Positions 45,134 to 54,510 of a stretch of 64,000 nt of DNA are shown here, in pieces (position 1 is the stretch's first letter; the number at the start of each line of letters is the position of its first letter). This stretch comes from Lacinutrix sp. C3R15 (GTDB lineage Bacteria; Bacteroidota; Bacteroidia; Flavobacteriales; Flavobacteriaceae), in NCBI RefSeq assembly GCF_018860825.1, contig NZ_JAHKPZ010000034.1, positions 1 to 64,000 of the forward strand, read 5' to 3'. A model generated the notes under the pieces. It had not been told where the DNA came from, did no database searches, and saw only the letters and a list, made by a program, of their open reading frames with translations. A program made the translations under genes and the position numbers.

Positions 45134-45637
45134 ATGGATTCAACAACCACCATTATTGGCGTATTAATTGTTTTTATAATAGTATTACCAATAGTAGCAA
45201 TACAAAGATCACAAACTAGTAAAAAGAAAAAATCAAGAAAAGGCTTTATTAACGAAGCTTTACAAAATAATGTAACCATAGATCAGCCTGATTTCTGGGG
45301 AAGCTACTATGCTATTGCTTTAGATACAGATCAAAACAAACTTATATATTCTAAAATAATAAACGAAGTATATAACACCAAAATTATAGAGTTAAACCAA
45401 GTACGTTCTTGTGCTATTGTTAGAACAAACAGAACTTTTAAAAACAAAAACACTTTTAAAACAGAAACAGATAAAATAGACTTAGTTATTGAATATAAAA
45501 CAACTAACAAACCTAAAGAAGTGTTAGAGTTTTATAATGTAGATGTAAATATTGAAATGAGTAATGAAGTTTCGTTATTAGAAAAATGGGAAACTAAAAT
45601 TAAAAGTAATATACTACAAAAAGAACAAGCTGCTTAA
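45134..45637 (+). CDS. Single-pass membrane protein of unknown function
   Basis: 167 residues. An N-terminal transmembrane helix (TIIGVLIVFIIVLPIVAIQ, about 4-22) is followed by a basic stretch (RSQTSKKKKSRK) and a strand-rich cytosolic domain (about 45-150). Strand-rich bodies with INEVYNTKIIELNQVRSC and similar phrases look like a small PH-like fold, but this is only a guess. A clear terminator follows. Confidence 0.75.
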   Translation: MDSTTTIIGVLIVFIIVLPIVAIQRSQTSKKKKSRKGFINEALQNNVTIDQPDFWGSYYAIALDTDQNKLIYSKIINEVYNTKIIELNQVRSCAIVRTNRTFKNKNTFKTETDKIDLVIEYKTTNKPKEVLEFYNVDVNIEMSNEVSLLEKWETKIKSNILQKEQAA

Positions 45638-45653
45638 GTGTTAATTGAGTAGT

Positions 45654-45693
45654 AAAAAAAACCTTCAGAAAAATAATTTTTGAAGGTTTTTTT
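45654..45693 (+). terminator. Rho-independent terminator, bidirectional
   Basis: ACCTTCA (45661-45667) with TGAAGGT (45681-45687), extended by an A/T stem, flanked by seven A and six T. It serves the 167-residue membrane protein and the converging cysteine desulfurase. Confidence 0.85.
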
Positions 45694-45726
45694 ATGTTTA
45701 TAATAATTCTTGTCAATTAACTTTAA

Positions 45727-46869
45727 CTAAACAAACTCTTTTAAAACTGCTATAACATAATCGATCTCCTCTTTAGTATTGTATCTACAAAACGAAAATC
45801 GAATAGATGGTTTTTGTATATCTTCTTCTTCTAATATTTGTGCTAAAACATGAGATCCTTTTCCGCTTCCACTTTGGCAAGCAGAACCTTTAGAACAAGC
45901 AATTCCTTTTAAGTCTAATTGAAATTGTAAAGTCAATGCTTTTTCAGGACTCATTGGTAAACACACATTAATTAAAGTATAAGTACTTTTTCCTTGGTCC
46001 TCACAATTACCATTAAATTTTACTGCTGGTATTGCCTTTTTTATAGCTGTTTTAAAATAATCTTTTAAAGATTGTATATAAGCGCTTTCTTCTTCTAAGT
46101 TTTCATATGCTAATTTAAACGCACTTTCTAAGCCCTTTATGTTGTGTACAGGTTCTGTTCCTGCTCGATGACCACGCTCTTGTGCTCCTCCAAATATAAG
46201 TGGTTTAAAATTGCTGTTTTTTCGTATGTATGCAAAACCAATACCTTTTGGACCATGAAATTTATGTGCTGCAGCTGTCATAAAATCAATAGGAGTTTTT
46301 TCTACATTCCAATTAAAATGACCTATAGATTGTACTGTATCACTATGAAAAAGAGCATTATTAGCTTTGCATAAAGTAGCAACTTTATCAATATCTAAAA
46401 TATTTCCTATTTCATTATTAATATGCATTAAGCTTACTAATTTACGCTCATCATTAGCAGCTAGTAATCTTTCTAAATCTTCATAATCTGGAGTACCACA
46501 AGCTTGTAGCTTAACGTACTCTACAGTTACATTATACTCATTTCTTAACTCTTCAACTGTATGCAAAACAGCATGGTGTTCAATTGGTGAGGTAATTATT
46601 GTTGTAACATTACCATCTCTAACAGCACAACGCAAAATCATATTATCTGCTTCTGTACCTCCAGAAGTAAAAATTATTTCCTGTGGTAACGCGTGCAATT
46701 GTTTTGCTATAGTTTTTCTTGCAGTTTCTATAATAGATTTAGATGCACGACCAAATGCATGTGTAGAAGAAGGATTTCCATATTGTGAAGCAAGAACATC
46801 TTGCATATCTTTTATCACTTCGTCTCGTACTTGCGTAGTTGCAGCACTATCAAAATAAACAGTTTTCAT
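45727..46869 (-). CDS. Cysteine desulfurase (NifS/IscS type)
   Basis: 380 residues from the ATG at 46869 (MKTVYFDSAATTQVR); the 13-residue in-frame upstream extension lies beyond the family start and overlaps the promoter. PLP lysine 203 in AAAHKFHGPKG and the active cysteine 331 in CSKGSACQSGSGKGSHVL are present. It transfers sulfur from cysteine for Fe-S clusters and thiolation. No iscU/sufU gene is adjacent. Transcribed from a near-consensus promoter. Confidence 0.94.
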   Translation of the reverse strand: MKTVYFDSAATTQVRDEVIKDMQDVLASQYGNPSSTHAFGRASKSIIETARKTIAKQLHALPQEIIFTSGGTEADNMILRCAVRDGNVTTIITSPIEHHAVLHTVEELRNEYNVTVEYVKLQACGTPDYEDLERLLAANDERKLVSLMHINNEIGNILDIDKVATLCKANNALFHSDTVQSIGHFNWNVEKTPIDFMTAAAHKFHGPKGIGFAYIRKNSNFKPLIFGGAQERGHRAGTEPVHNIKGLESAFKLAYENLEEESAYIQSLKDYFKTAIKKAIPAVKFNGNCEDQGKSTYTLINVCLPMSPEKALTLQFQLDLKGIACSKGSACQSGSGKGSHVLAQILEEEDIQKPSIRFSFCRYNTKEEIDYVIAVLKEFV

Positions 46870-46894
46870 AAATATAATTGTGTGTTTGAAGCAA

Positions 46895-46924
46895 CAAAAA
46901 TAGTGCAATTAAAATTATTTGCAA
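46895..46924 (-). promoter_or_regulatory. Promoter of the cysteine desulfurase gene
   Basis: Minus strand: TTG (46922-46924), 19 nt, TATTTTTG (46895-46902). The -7 octamer and spacer are identical to those at rpsA. Confidence 0.72.
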
Positions 46925-46980
46925 GAAGCATCGTTATAAGTTTAACAATTCTATTATTTTTGTTCAAAAATTACAATATT

Positions 46981-47901
46981 ATGAAAAAGTTACTTTTTGT
47001 TATTTTATCTGTTTTTATGCTTTTTTCTTGTAACGATGGAGATATTATTACAGAAGAACTTGATTTTGAAGATACTTTTTCCGCCTGCGGAGAATTGGTG
47101 TTTTATAAAATAAAAGAAGATCCTGCAGAATCTATTTCTTTACAAATTACTTCTGTTACTAAGTCATTAGATAGTTTAATAGCTACTGATGAAAATGGCG
47201 AATTATACCTTACCGAAGAAGAATATACCATTAACGGTACCTCAAACTTCTTTAACTACAGAAGGTATGATACTACTCCTACAGATTTCTTTTGTGATGA
47301 TGTACCTTCATCAGATATCACTATTACACATGACGAAGAGAGTACAACAGGAACAGCAACCGTTTATATTTCTTTAACCGAAGATGATGATGATGGTATT
47401 GATGCAGAATTAGAAGATATTAATGGAAATGGAGATTTAACTGATGATGATACTGATGGAGATGGCTTACCAAATTATTTAGATGAAGATGATGATGGTG
47501 ACAATGTACTTACACGTTTAGAAATTGATACTGATGATGAAGATGGTGATGATGACCCAACAACAAACTATTTAGATACGGATGGTGATGGAATACCAAA
47601 CTATTTAGATACTGATGATGATGGTGATGGTGTTTTAACAATTAATGAAGATGCAAATGAAGATTTAGACCCTTCAAACGATTTTACAAATCCTGAAATT
47701 GCAGATTATTTAAATTTTTCAATTGATGATGATTCTATTACCACAACAGCGTATAGAGATCATGACATACAGCAAACTTTTGAGGTTACCTTAGAAATAA
47801 TAAACCTTGAACTGCCTTCAATTACTTATGATTATTTAGATTTTGGTACTTTAGAAGATGACAACTTAGAAGATGAAAGAACCGTAGAAATTCCTTTTTA
47901 A
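46981..47901 (+). CDS. Lipoprotein with thrombospondin type 3 calcium-binding repeats
   Basis: 306 residues from the ATG at 46981; the longer frame upstream overlaps the neighbouring promoter. Lipobox cysteine in LFSCNDG. The centre (about 125-240) is dense in DxDxDG repeats (DTDGDGLPNYLDEDDDGD, DTDGDGIPNYLDTDDDGDG), the TSP3-type calcium-binding pattern common in Bacteroidota surface proteins. The C-terminal ~70 residues are unassigned. Its stop codon overlaps that of the converging Smr gene by 4 bp. Confidence 0.9.
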   Translation: MKKLLFVILSVFMLFSCNDGDIITEELDFEDTFSACGELVFYKIKEDPAESISLQITSVTKSLDSLIATDENGELYLTEEEYTINGTSNFFNYRRYDTTPTDFFCDDVPSSDITITHDEESTTGTATVYISLTEDDDDGIDAELEDINGNGDLTDDDTDGDGLPNYLDEDDDGDNVLTRLEIDTDDEDGDDDPTTNYLDTDGDGIPNYLDTDDDGDGVLTINEDANEDLDPSNDFTNPEIADYLNFSIDDDSITTTAYRDHDIQQTFEVTLEIINLELPSITYDYLDFGTLEDDNLEDERTVEIPF

Positions 47902-48452
47902 GGTTTTGTATTCTGGTAAATATATACTTCTGTAGCTCCTAAACCATATTTTTGGTAATTGGCTTCATAATATTTCACGTTATATCTACCTAAAAGATAT
48001 TCTAATTCGGTTTTTAAAACCCCTTCACCAACACCATGAATAAACACCATTTTTTGTATGCGTTTATTTATAGCAAACTCAAGTTGTCTTCTGGCTGTAT
48101 CTAATTGCAAGTTTAACATATCATGGTTAGACATACCTCGAGAAGATTTTGTTAAATGATGAATATGTAAATCTACTTCAAAAGTTGGCTCATAACGCTC
48201 TTTAGCCTTTTTAGTAACTACTTTTCTTTTTTTAGTTTCTTTTTCTGAAACCACATGTTGCAACGAAGCATTTGTAAAAACATTATGCTTTAAAGTATTT
48301 GTGTTTTCTTGTTTAACAACTTCATTACTATTAAAATCTAATTCAAAATCATCTTTCGTTAAAATGGTGATTTTATCTCCCGAAACACGAACTATTTCAC
48401 CAGATAAATCATCATCTAAAACAAAAACAAAATCACCTACTTTAAAACTCAT
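47898..48452 (-). CDS. Smr-domain protein
   Basis: 184 residues starting MSFKVGDFVFVLDDD at 48452; the upstream 18-residue extension overlaps the neighbouring gene's end and is rejected. An N-terminal KOW/DUF2027-like beta domain (about 1-50), a basic linker, and a C-terminal Smr domain (about 105-184) with EVDLHIHHL and the IHGVGEGVL motif. Smr domains bind or cut nucleic acids. The start overlaps the stop of the small membrane protein upstream by 11 bp, implying coupled translation. Confidence 0.87.
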   Translation of the reverse strand: MSFKVGDFVFVLDDDLSGEIVRVSGDKITILTKDDFELDFNSNEVVKQENTNTLKHNVFTNASLQHVVSEKETKKRKVVTKKAKERYEPTFEVDLHIHHLTKSSRGMSNHDMLNLQLDTARRQLEFAINKRIQKMVFIHGVGEGVLKTELEYLLGRYNVKYYEANYQKYGLGATEVYIYQNTKP

Positions 48453-48630
48453 TCTTTTCTTCTTCTTTTTTACTAGGTATTGTACTATAAATGCGATACA
48501 AACCAAACATTAAAAATACAATTCCTAAAACTAATAACAACGTGTTTTGCTGTGCTCCTGCTTGTGCATAAATTGCTGCAACACTACCTAACAAAACCAA
48601 CAGATAATCGTATTTTTTTACATTTTTCAT
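48442..48630 (-). CDS. Small two-helix membrane protein
   Basis: 62 residues from the ATG at 48630 (MKNVKKYDYLLVLLG). Two predicted transmembrane helices (DYLLVLLGSVAAIYA and TLLLVLGIVFLMFGLYRI) and a Lys/Glu tail (PSKKEEEKNEF). It overlaps and precedes the Smr gene, so it is probably co-translated. No known function. Confidence 0.7.
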   Translation of the reverse strand: MKNVKKYDYLLVLLGSVAAIYAQAGAQQNTLLLVLGIVFLMFGLYRIYSTIPSKKEEEKNEF

Positions 48631-48704
48631 AATATTTACATAACATTTATCTAACATATTTACTGTATATCGAAAATAGCCAATTATTTAAAAAACAACA
48701 CTAA

Positions 48705-48863
48705 TTTTTAATTAATTTTAAAAAAATTAAATCTATAATTATTACTGTTGAAGCAATTAAAGAACAACAAAAAATTATAGAAAATAAAAGAATATCTAAC
48801 TTAGAAAATAAAATTTTATTACTAGAGAGTAGATTAAACACTGTAATTGAAGAACGAAATTAA
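48705..48863 (+). pseudogene. 3' remnant of a tail-fibre/endosialidase-like secreted protein gene
   Basis: The frame from the TAA at 48702 to the TAA at 48861-48863 encodes 52 codons with no ATG, GTG or TTG in frame. The last ~38 residues read VEAIKEQQKIIENKRISNLE ... NTVIEERN, a coiled-coil C-terminus of the kind seen at the end of flavobacterial proteins with a chaperone-of-endosialidase domain ('...AIKEQQ.II...I..LE'). The rest of the gene is absent, so this is the decayed end of such a gene. The protein-family identification is from memory. Confidence 0.55.
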
Positions 48864-48927
48864 AACATTACCATTCTTCGAAATTTATCCATAACACATT
48901 ACCATTAACAAAGTAAACAATACCCTC

Positions 48928-50802
48928 ATGAAATATTCCCTCGCCTTAATTCTTTTAACATGTTGCAGTATAACGTTTGCGCAATCAGACCTATATGTTA
49001 GCAATGGTAGTTTTGTTTATGTAGATGGTACAGCTTTTTTAAGTGGCCCAAATGTTGCTCCATTATATGTAACAGACGATGTTAATTTAGACACAAATGG
49101 GCATCTTTATTTACGTAATGATGCACATCTTTTACAAGGTAACAATGTTGGAAACTCTGGAGAAGGAAAGCTAAGCGTATACCAAACAGGTAATTCTAAC
49201 ACCTATATGTATAATTATTGGGCTTCACCAGTAGGCCAAAACATTGCTGCAACAGGAAATTCGGCATTTATGCCAAGTAATAATTTCTATCGCGAAGTAA
49301 CCGCTCCAATAACAAGTACTCCTTATAATTATACTTCTGGTTATGATGGTACAAATACAGAAATTTCTAGTTATTGGTTATATACATTTATAGGTTTACC
49401 AACAACATCTAATGCCTACGAAGATTGGATAGGTCTTGGTGGTGGTTCTTTACCTGTTGGTGGTGATCCTAACGGAACATTAGATTCTGGTTATGGTTTT
49501 AGCATGAAAGGAAACACTAGTGGTGCTCAAAAATATGACTTTAGAGGAAAACCAAATAATGGAGATATTACCGTAACTTTAAATCCAAACAGAGAAACCC
49601 TTGTTGGTAATCCATATCCTTCTGCTATAGATGCACTTGCGTTTATTCATGATACTCGTAATTCTGGAATTTCAGACGCATATCATCCAGTTGAATTCCC
49701 GTATATGACTGGTGTTTTAAAATATTGGGAACAAGCTACTGGAGCTACTTCTCATGTACTATCAAACTATGTAGGTGGTTATGCTTTATATACTATTTCT
49801 TCAACAGGTACAGAATCTTTTACTCCTGCTGTATTTAGAATGTATTTATTAAATGGTACAGTAGCTGGAGGTCCTAGTGCTGGAACAGGAACAAAAACAG
49901 CAAGACGCTATATTCCTGTAGGGCAAGGTTTCATGGTAGAAGGAACAGCTAGTGCAACTAGTGTTACTTTTTCTAACGCACATAGAGTGTTTTATAAACA
50001 ATCTGATGCAGATAGTGAGTTTTTTAGAACCGAAAGCACAGCAACAGAAAGAGAAACATTTCCTGAAACGGAATATAACGAAGATGGCTATAACATAGTT
50101 CCTACAGATTTTAAACGCTTTAGAATTAATGTTGGTTTTGATAATAACGGAAATGATTCGTATACACGTCAATTATTAATGAACTTTCACTATACTGCAA
50201 CAGATGGTTTTGATTATGGTTTAGAAGCGCCAATTGCTGAGCAAGTTGCTTCTGATGCTAATTGGATTCTTGACAATACACCTTATGCTATACAAGCATT
50301 TAATTATGACGAAAGTTTACAAATACCTTTACTTGTTAATATACACAACCAACAACTAGTGCGTTTTGGTATTTATGATGTTCAAAATTTTGAGGAAAGT
50401 CAGCCAATTTACATTCATGATAAACAAAACAATTTGTATGTAAATCTTCAAGACCAAGCCTATGAAATAACACTTGAAGCTGGAAACTATACAGACCGTT
50501 TTGAAATTGTTTTTCAAAACGAAACACTTTCTTCTCAAGAATTTATTGACGAAGATTTCTTAGTAATGCAAAACAATACTAATTCGGTATTAACTATTTT
50601 AAATCCAAACCAACTAGAAGTAAAAACTATTTCACTTTTTGATGTTAGTGGAAAAATAATTTTTAAAGAAAACAACCTATCTACAAAAAATAGATACGAA
50701 TTTTCAACTAAAAATTTAAGCGATGGAGTTTATATTACCCAAGTGACTTTTGCTAATCAAAGTACGAAGATTAAAAAAGTAGTGATTGCTCAAAAAAACT
50801 AA
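48928..50802 (+). CDS. T9SS type A sorting-domain protein
   Basis: 624 residues. Signal peptide (LILLTCCSITFAQ), a long strand-rich body rich in Ser/Thr/Asn/Gly with phrases such as SPVGQNIAATGN and LVGNPYPSAIDALAF (typical of large flavobacterial secreted proteins with a 'YWASP.G' stretch), and a C-terminal type A sorting domain (about 545-624: VLTILNPNQLEVKTISLFDVSGKIIF ... LSDGVYITQVTFANQSTKIKKVVI). Cargo for the T9SS. The body's function is not recognisable. It has no partner genes. Confidence 0.9.
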   Translation: MKYSLALILLTCCSITFAQSDLYVSNGSFVYVDGTAFLSGPNVAPLYVTDDVNLDTNGHLYLRNDAHLLQGNNVGNSGEGKLSVYQTGNSNTYMYNYWASPVGQNIAATGNSAFMPSNNFYREVTAPITSTPYNYTSGYDGTNTEISSYWLYTFIGLPTTSNAYEDWIGLGGGSLPVGGDPNGTLDSGYGFSMKGNTSGAQKYDFRGKPNNGDITVTLNPNRETLVGNPYPSAIDALAFIHDTRNSGISDAYHPVEFPYMTGVLKYWEQATGATSHVLSNYVGGYALYTISSTGTESFTPAVFRMYLLNGTVAGGPSAGTGTKTARRYIPVGQGFMVEGTASATSVTFSNAHRVFYKQSDADSEFFRTESTATERETFPETEYNEDGYNIVPTDFKRFRINVGFDNNGNDSYTRQLLMNFHYTATDGFDYGLEAPIAEQVASDANWILDNTPYAIQAFNYDESLQIPLLVNIHNQQLVRFGIYDVQNFEESQPIYIHDKQNNLYVNLQDQAYEITLEAGNYTDRFEIVFQNETLSSQEFIDEDFLVMQNNTNSVLTILNPNQLEVKTISLFDVSGKIIFKENNLSTKNRYEFSTKNLSDGVYITQVTFANQSTKIKKVVIAQKN

Positions 50803-50826
50803 ACAATTACAAAAATTGAAACTTAA

Positions 50827-50878
50827 AAAAGCTTGTCTTAACAGCTAAAACATTACCTGTTAAGACAACTGCTTTTTA
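50827..50878 (+). terminator. Rho-independent terminator of the T9SS cargo gene
   Basis: GTCTTAACAG (50835-50844) pairs perfectly with CTGTTAAGAC (50857-50866); an outer GC base step leads to TTTTT (50873-50877). Confidence 0.85.
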
Positions 50879-50905
50879 AACTTGTATTAACTAAACAAAC
50901 ATTAT

Positions 50906-51187
50906 ATGTCTTCTTTTGAAGCCTACATGCTACCTTGTTTAAATAAAAAACTATTTGGTATAGAATGTCCAGGTTGTGGTATGCAACGCTCTGTAGCTTA
51001 CTTAATTCAAGGAGATTTCTCTGCGGCTTTTAAAATATATCCTGCCATTTTTACTATACTTTTAATGCTGCTGCTTTTAGTATTACATTTAAAATTTAAA
51101 TTTAAAAACGGACACAACTATTTACTTTTATTATTTAGTATCAATATTGTAATTATCTTTACTAACTATATCTTTAAATTTATATAA
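50906..51187 (+). CDS. DUF2752 membrane protein
   Basis: 93 residues. N-terminal CLNKKLFGIECPGCGMQRSVAYLIQGDFSAAF contains the DUF2752 signature C-PGCGxxRS and is followed by two transmembrane helices. The family has no established function. The cysteines suggest a metal or redox site. The gene is 8 bp before the CCC-motif gene, probably in one operon. Confidence 0.9.
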   Translation: MSSFEAYMLPCLNKKLFGIECPGCGMQRSVAYLIQGDFSAAFKIYPAIFTILLMLLLLVLHLKFKFKNGHNYLLLLFSINIVIIFTNYIFKFI

Positions 51188-51195
51188 AATTAACT

Positions 51196-51534
51196 ATGGA
51201 AAAACAAACACTACCAAACGCAACGCTTATTTTAGTTTTTGGAATATTATCTATTGTAACCTGTTGGTGTTATGGTGTTTTAGGTATCACCTTAGGGATT
51301 TTAGCGCTTATTTTAGCCAATAAAGCAACTTTATTATACAAAAGTGCACCAGAAGATTATTTAGGTTACGGAAACGTAAAAGCAGGAAAAATAATGGCTA
51401 TAGTTGGTATTGTATTATCACTTATTACTATAATTTCAATTATTGCAACCATTATGTATTTTGGTTGGGATACCATGCAAGATCCAGAACTTATGAGACA
51501 AAAAATAGAAGAATTACAACAACAAAATCAATAA
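51196..51534 (+). CDS. CCC-motif/DUF4190-type membrane protein
   Basis: 112 residues. The N-terminal LVFGILSIVTCWCYGVLGITLGILALILANKA hairpin contains the cysteine pair motif (CWC) of the CCC-motif membrane proteins, followed by a second helix pair and a Gln-rich tail (EELQQQNQ). Commonly found next to DUF2752 genes, as here. Function unknown. Confidence 0.88.
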   Translation: MEKQTLPNATLILVFGILSIVTCWCYGVLGITLGILALILANKATLLYKSAPEDYLGYGNVKAGKIMAIVGIVLSLITIISIIATIMYFGWDTMQDPELMRQKIEELQQQNQ

Positions 51535-51553
51535 AACCATTTTATTATATAAA

Positions 51554-51581
51554 CAAAAAGCGACCATTAGGTCGCTTTTTG
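51554..51581 (+). terminator. Bidirectional terminator between the CCC-motif gene and rocD
   Basis: CAAAAAGCGACC (51554-51565), ATTA loop, GGTCGCTTTTTG (51570-51581). The T tract on the plus strand and A tract on the minus strand fit both converging genes. Confidence 0.9.
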
Positions 51582-51615
51582 TATTTAGTAATACTATTAT
51601 TATAAATTGAAAAGC

Positions 51616-52860
51616 TTAGGCTTCAAATTGCTTTAATGTTTTTACAATAATAGCAACACAATCTAATAGTTGTTCTTTTGTCATAACTAAAGGAGGTGCA
51701 AATCTAATAATGTTTCCATGTGTAGGTTTTGCCAATAAACCATTATCACGTAAAGCCAAACAAATGTTCCAAGCCGTTTCACTATCTTCTGCATCATTAA
51801 TTAAAATAGCATTTAATAAACCTTTACCTCTAACAGCATTTACAATGCTTGAATTAGCAATATATTTATTTAATTCTGCTCTAAACAATTCACCTAAAAC
51901 TTGTGCGTTTTCCGCAAGTTTTTCGTCTTTAATCACTTGTAATGCAGCCATACCAACAGCAGCTGCTACTGGATTTCCTCCAAATGTACTTCCGTGATTT
52001 CCTGGTTTAATAACATGCATAATGCTATCATTTGCCAATACTGCAGAAACAGGATATGCTCCTCCACTTAAAGCTTTACCAAGTATTAATATATCTGCTT
52101 TAATATTTTCATGATCAATAGCTAACATTTTACCTGTTCTTGCAATTCCTGTTTGTACTTCGTCTGCAATAAATAAAACGTTATACTTTTCACATAAAGC
52201 TTTCGCTTTTGTTAAATACCCTTCTGTAGGTACATACACACCAGCTTCTCCTTGAATTGGTTCTACTAAAAACCCTGCAACGTTCTTATTACCAGCAAGT
52301 GCTTCTTCTAAAGCTTGTAGGTTATCGTATTCAATTTTTATAAAACCTTTAGTGTAAGGTCCAAAGTTTTTTCTTGCAACAGGATCGTTTGAAAAAGATA
52401 TAATAGTTGTTGTTCTACCATGAAAGTTATTTTCACATACTATAATTTCTGCTTCGTTTTCATCAATTCCTTTTACCTCATAAGCCCATTTTCTACAAAG
52501 TTTTAAAGCGGTTTCTACAGCTTCTGCACCTGTATTCATTGGTAACAGCTTATCGTAGTTAAAGGTTTCTGTAGCAAATTTTTCAAATTTACCTAGCATG
52601 TCATTATAAAATGCTCTAGAGGTTAATGTTAGCGTTTGTGCTTGATTAACCATTGCTTCTACAATTTTAGGATGACAATGTCCTTGGTTTACTGCAGAAT
52701 AAGCAGAAAGAAAATCATAATATTTTTTTCCTTCTACATCCCAAACATATACACCTTCTCCTCTACTCAGTACTACTGGAAGTGGATGGTAATTGTGCGC
52801 GCCATACTTGTTTTCTAAATCCATCGCTTCCTGCGATGTTAATTGGTCTAAAACAGCCAT
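51616..52860 (-). CDS. rocD: Ornithine--oxo-acid transaminase
   Basis: 414 residues from the ATG at 52860 ([30 protein letters not shown]). The start at 52968 adds 36 residues, absent from the family, that cover the promoter zone. Class III aminotransferase motifs: [18 protein letters not shown], the [14 protein letters not shown] block, [15 protein letters not shown] and the PLP lysine in [16 protein letters not shown]. It converts ornithine to glutamate semialdehyde. No arginine catabolism neighbours. Confidence 0.94.
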   Translation of the reverse strand: MAVLDQLTSQEAMDLENKYGAHNYHPLPVVLSRGEGVYVWDVEGKKYYDFLSAYSAVNQGHCHPKIVEAMVNQAQTLTLTSRAFYNDMLGKFEKFATETFNYDKLLPMNTGAEAVETALKLCRKWAYEVKGIDENEAEIIVCENNFHGRTTTIISFSNDPVARKNFGPYTKGFIKIEYDNLQALEEALAGNKNVAGFLVEPIQGEAGVYVPTEGYLTKAKALCEKYNVLFIADEVQTGIARTGKMLAIDHENIKADILILGKALSGGAYPVSAVLANDSIMHVIKPGNHGSTFGGNPVAAAVGMAALQVIKDEKLAENAQVLGELFRAELNKYIANSSIVNAVRGKGLLNAILINDAEDSETAWNICLALRDNGLLAKPTHGNIIRFAPPLVMTKEQLLDCVAIIVKTLKQFEA

Positions 52861-53062
52861 TTTAAATAATTTTATTAGTGAATAAAAAAGCCATTCCTTA
52901 TCTACCTTTATCCTTTCGAAGTGTCGAAAATTCAGCGTGGGAAAGAAATCATCCCTAAAGACTTGCAAAATACTAAATATTCAGGTCGAATTAAAATATT
53001 TCTATTCTCATTTTTATTTAAAAAATCACAAATCAATACTCGAAAAAAGAAAATCCTTTGCT

Positions 53063-53070
53063 TACTTTTG
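53063..53070 (+). promoter_or_regulatory. Possible -7 box of rlmD
   Basis: TACTTTTG, matching TAnnTTTG, ends 5 bp before the chosen rlmD ATG. No -33 TTG at the right distance, so weak. If used, the mRNA would be nearly leaderless. Confidence 0.3.
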
Positions 53071-53075
53071 CAACT

Positions 53076-54488
53076 ATGTCAAGAAGAAAAAACAGAAAAC
53101 AAGTTTTCACAAACGTGGAAGTTATAGATGCAGGTGCAAAAGGTAAAACCGTTGCTAAAGCTCCAGATGGAAAAGTTATATTTTTACCAAACGCTGTTCC
53201 TGGTGATGTGGTAGATGTACAAACATTTAAAAAACGTAAAGCCTACTATGAAGGTAAAGCAACCGTTTTTCATAAATTATCAGATAAACGTACAGAACCA
53301 GCATGTGAGCATTTTGGTACTTGTGGTGGTTGTAAATGGCAAGACATGGCCTATGAGCATCAATTATTTTACAAACAAAAAGAGGTTACTAATAATTTAA
53401 CCAGAATTGGACACATAGAGTTACCAGAAGTTACGCCTATTTTAGGATCGGCAGAACAATATTTTTACAGAAATAAAATGGAATTCTCTTTTAGTGATTC
53501 TCGTTGGTTAACTTTTGAAGAAGTGGAATCTACCGAAGATTTAGGAGACAGAAATGCTTTAGGATTTCATATTCCTGGTATGTGGGACAAAATTCTAGAT
53601 GTAAAAAAATGCCATTTGCAAGCAGATCCTTCTAACGCTATACGTAACGCTGTAAAACAATTTGCATTAGATAACGACATGGCGTTTTTTAATACCAGAA
53701 ATCAAACCGGATTATTAAGAACCTTAATGATTCGTACTTCTTCAACAGGAGATATTATGGTTGTTGTACAGTTTTTTAAAGAAGACAAAGAAAAACGTGA
53801 ATTATTATTGAATTTTCTTGCTGAAGAATTTAAACAAATCACTTCCTTACAATATATCATTAATGAAAAAGCAAATGATACTATTTATGACCAAGAAGTA
53901 ATTTGCTATAAAGGAGAAGATCATATTTTTGAAGAAATGGAAGGCTTAAAATTTAAAATTAATGCCAAATCCTTTTACCAAACCAATTCCGCGCAAGCGT
54001 ATGAATTGTATAAAATAACACGCGATTTTGCAGGTTTATCTGGTAATGAGTTGGTGTATGATTTATATACTGGTACAGGAACCATAGCGCAGTTTGTTGC
54101 AAAACAAGCTAAAAAAGTGGTAGGTGTTGAAGCTGTTCCAGACGCTATTCTTGCTGCTAAAGCAAATGCAAAACTAAATAATATTGACAATACCGATTTT
54201 TTTGTAGGTGACATGAAAAACGTTTTTAATGATGCATTTATTAAAACACACGGTAAACCAGATGTAATTATTACAGACCCTCCTCGTGATGGTATGCATA
54301 AAGATGTTGTTAATCAAATACTAAACATTGCGCCAAATAAAATAGTTTATGTAAGTTGCAATAGTGCAACACAAGCTAGAGACCTAGCGTTAATGAATGC
54401 TATGTATAAAGTAACAAAACTACAACCTGTAGATATGTTTCCGCAGACCTTTCATGTAGAAAATGTTGTACTTTTAGAAAAACGTTAA
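53076..54488 (+). CDS. rlmD: 23S rRNA (uracil(1939)-C(5))-methyltransferase
   Basis: 470 residues from the ATG at 53076 (MSRRKNRKQ); a TTG 18 bp upstream lies in the promoter zone. An N-terminal TRAM-like beta-barrel (about 8-70), iron-sulfur cysteines 77, 83 and 86 in ACEHFGTCGGCKWQ with a fourth in VKKCHLQ, SAM-binding VYDLYTGTGTIAQFV, and the catalytic cysteine in IVYVSCNSATQARDL. It methylates 23S rRNA. It precedes two flavobacterial DUF genes. Confidence 0.93.
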   Translation: MSRRKNRKQVFTNVEVIDAGAKGKTVAKAPDGKVIFLPNAVPGDVVDVQTFKKRKAYYEGKATVFHKLSDKRTEPACEHFGTCGGCKWQDMAYEHQLFYKQKEVTNNLTRIGHIELPEVTPILGSAEQYFYRNKMEFSFSDSRWLTFEEVESTEDLGDRNALGFHIPGMWDKILDVKKCHLQADPSNAIRNAVKQFALDNDMAFFNTRNQTGLLRTLMIRTSSTGDIMVVVQFFKEDKEKRELLLNFLAEEFKQITSLQYIINEKANDTIYDQEVICYKGEDHIFEEMEGLKFKINAKSFYQTNSAQAYELYKITRDFAGLSGNELVYDLYTGTGTIAQFVAKQAKKVVGVEAVPDAILAAKANAKLNNIDNTDFFVGDMKNVFNDAFIKTHGKPDVIITDPPRDGMHKDVVNQILNIAPNKIVYVSCNSATQARDLALMNAMYKVTKLQPVDMFPQTFHVENVVLLEKR

Positions 54489-54510
54489 TTTTGTATTGAA
54501 AATATTACCG

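Noticed and set aside
46870-46908. 13-residue N-terminal extension of cysteine desulfurase
   Set aside because: Overlaps the gene's own promoter and precedes the family start MKTVYFDSAATT.
46801-46980. 60-codon upstream extension of the TSP3 lipoprotein
   Set aside because: Would be antisense to the cysteine desulfurase start and hide the lipoprotein signal peptide.
48453-48506. 18-residue extension of the Smr protein
   Set aside because: Encoded within the end of the upstream small membrane gene; KOW-like domain starts at MSFKVGDF.
48864-48906. ACATTACCATT direct repeats upstream of the T9SS type A gene
   Set aside because: Only two copies 31 bp apart; no link to a promoter box, so not called as regulatory.
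52914-52929. TTTCGA/TCGAAA hairpin upstream of rlmD
   Set aside because: Short, no T tract, and no neighbouring pattern to give it a role.
52861-52968. 36-residue extension of rocD
   Set aside because: No family homology and lies in the intergenic region; MAVLDQL is the better start.
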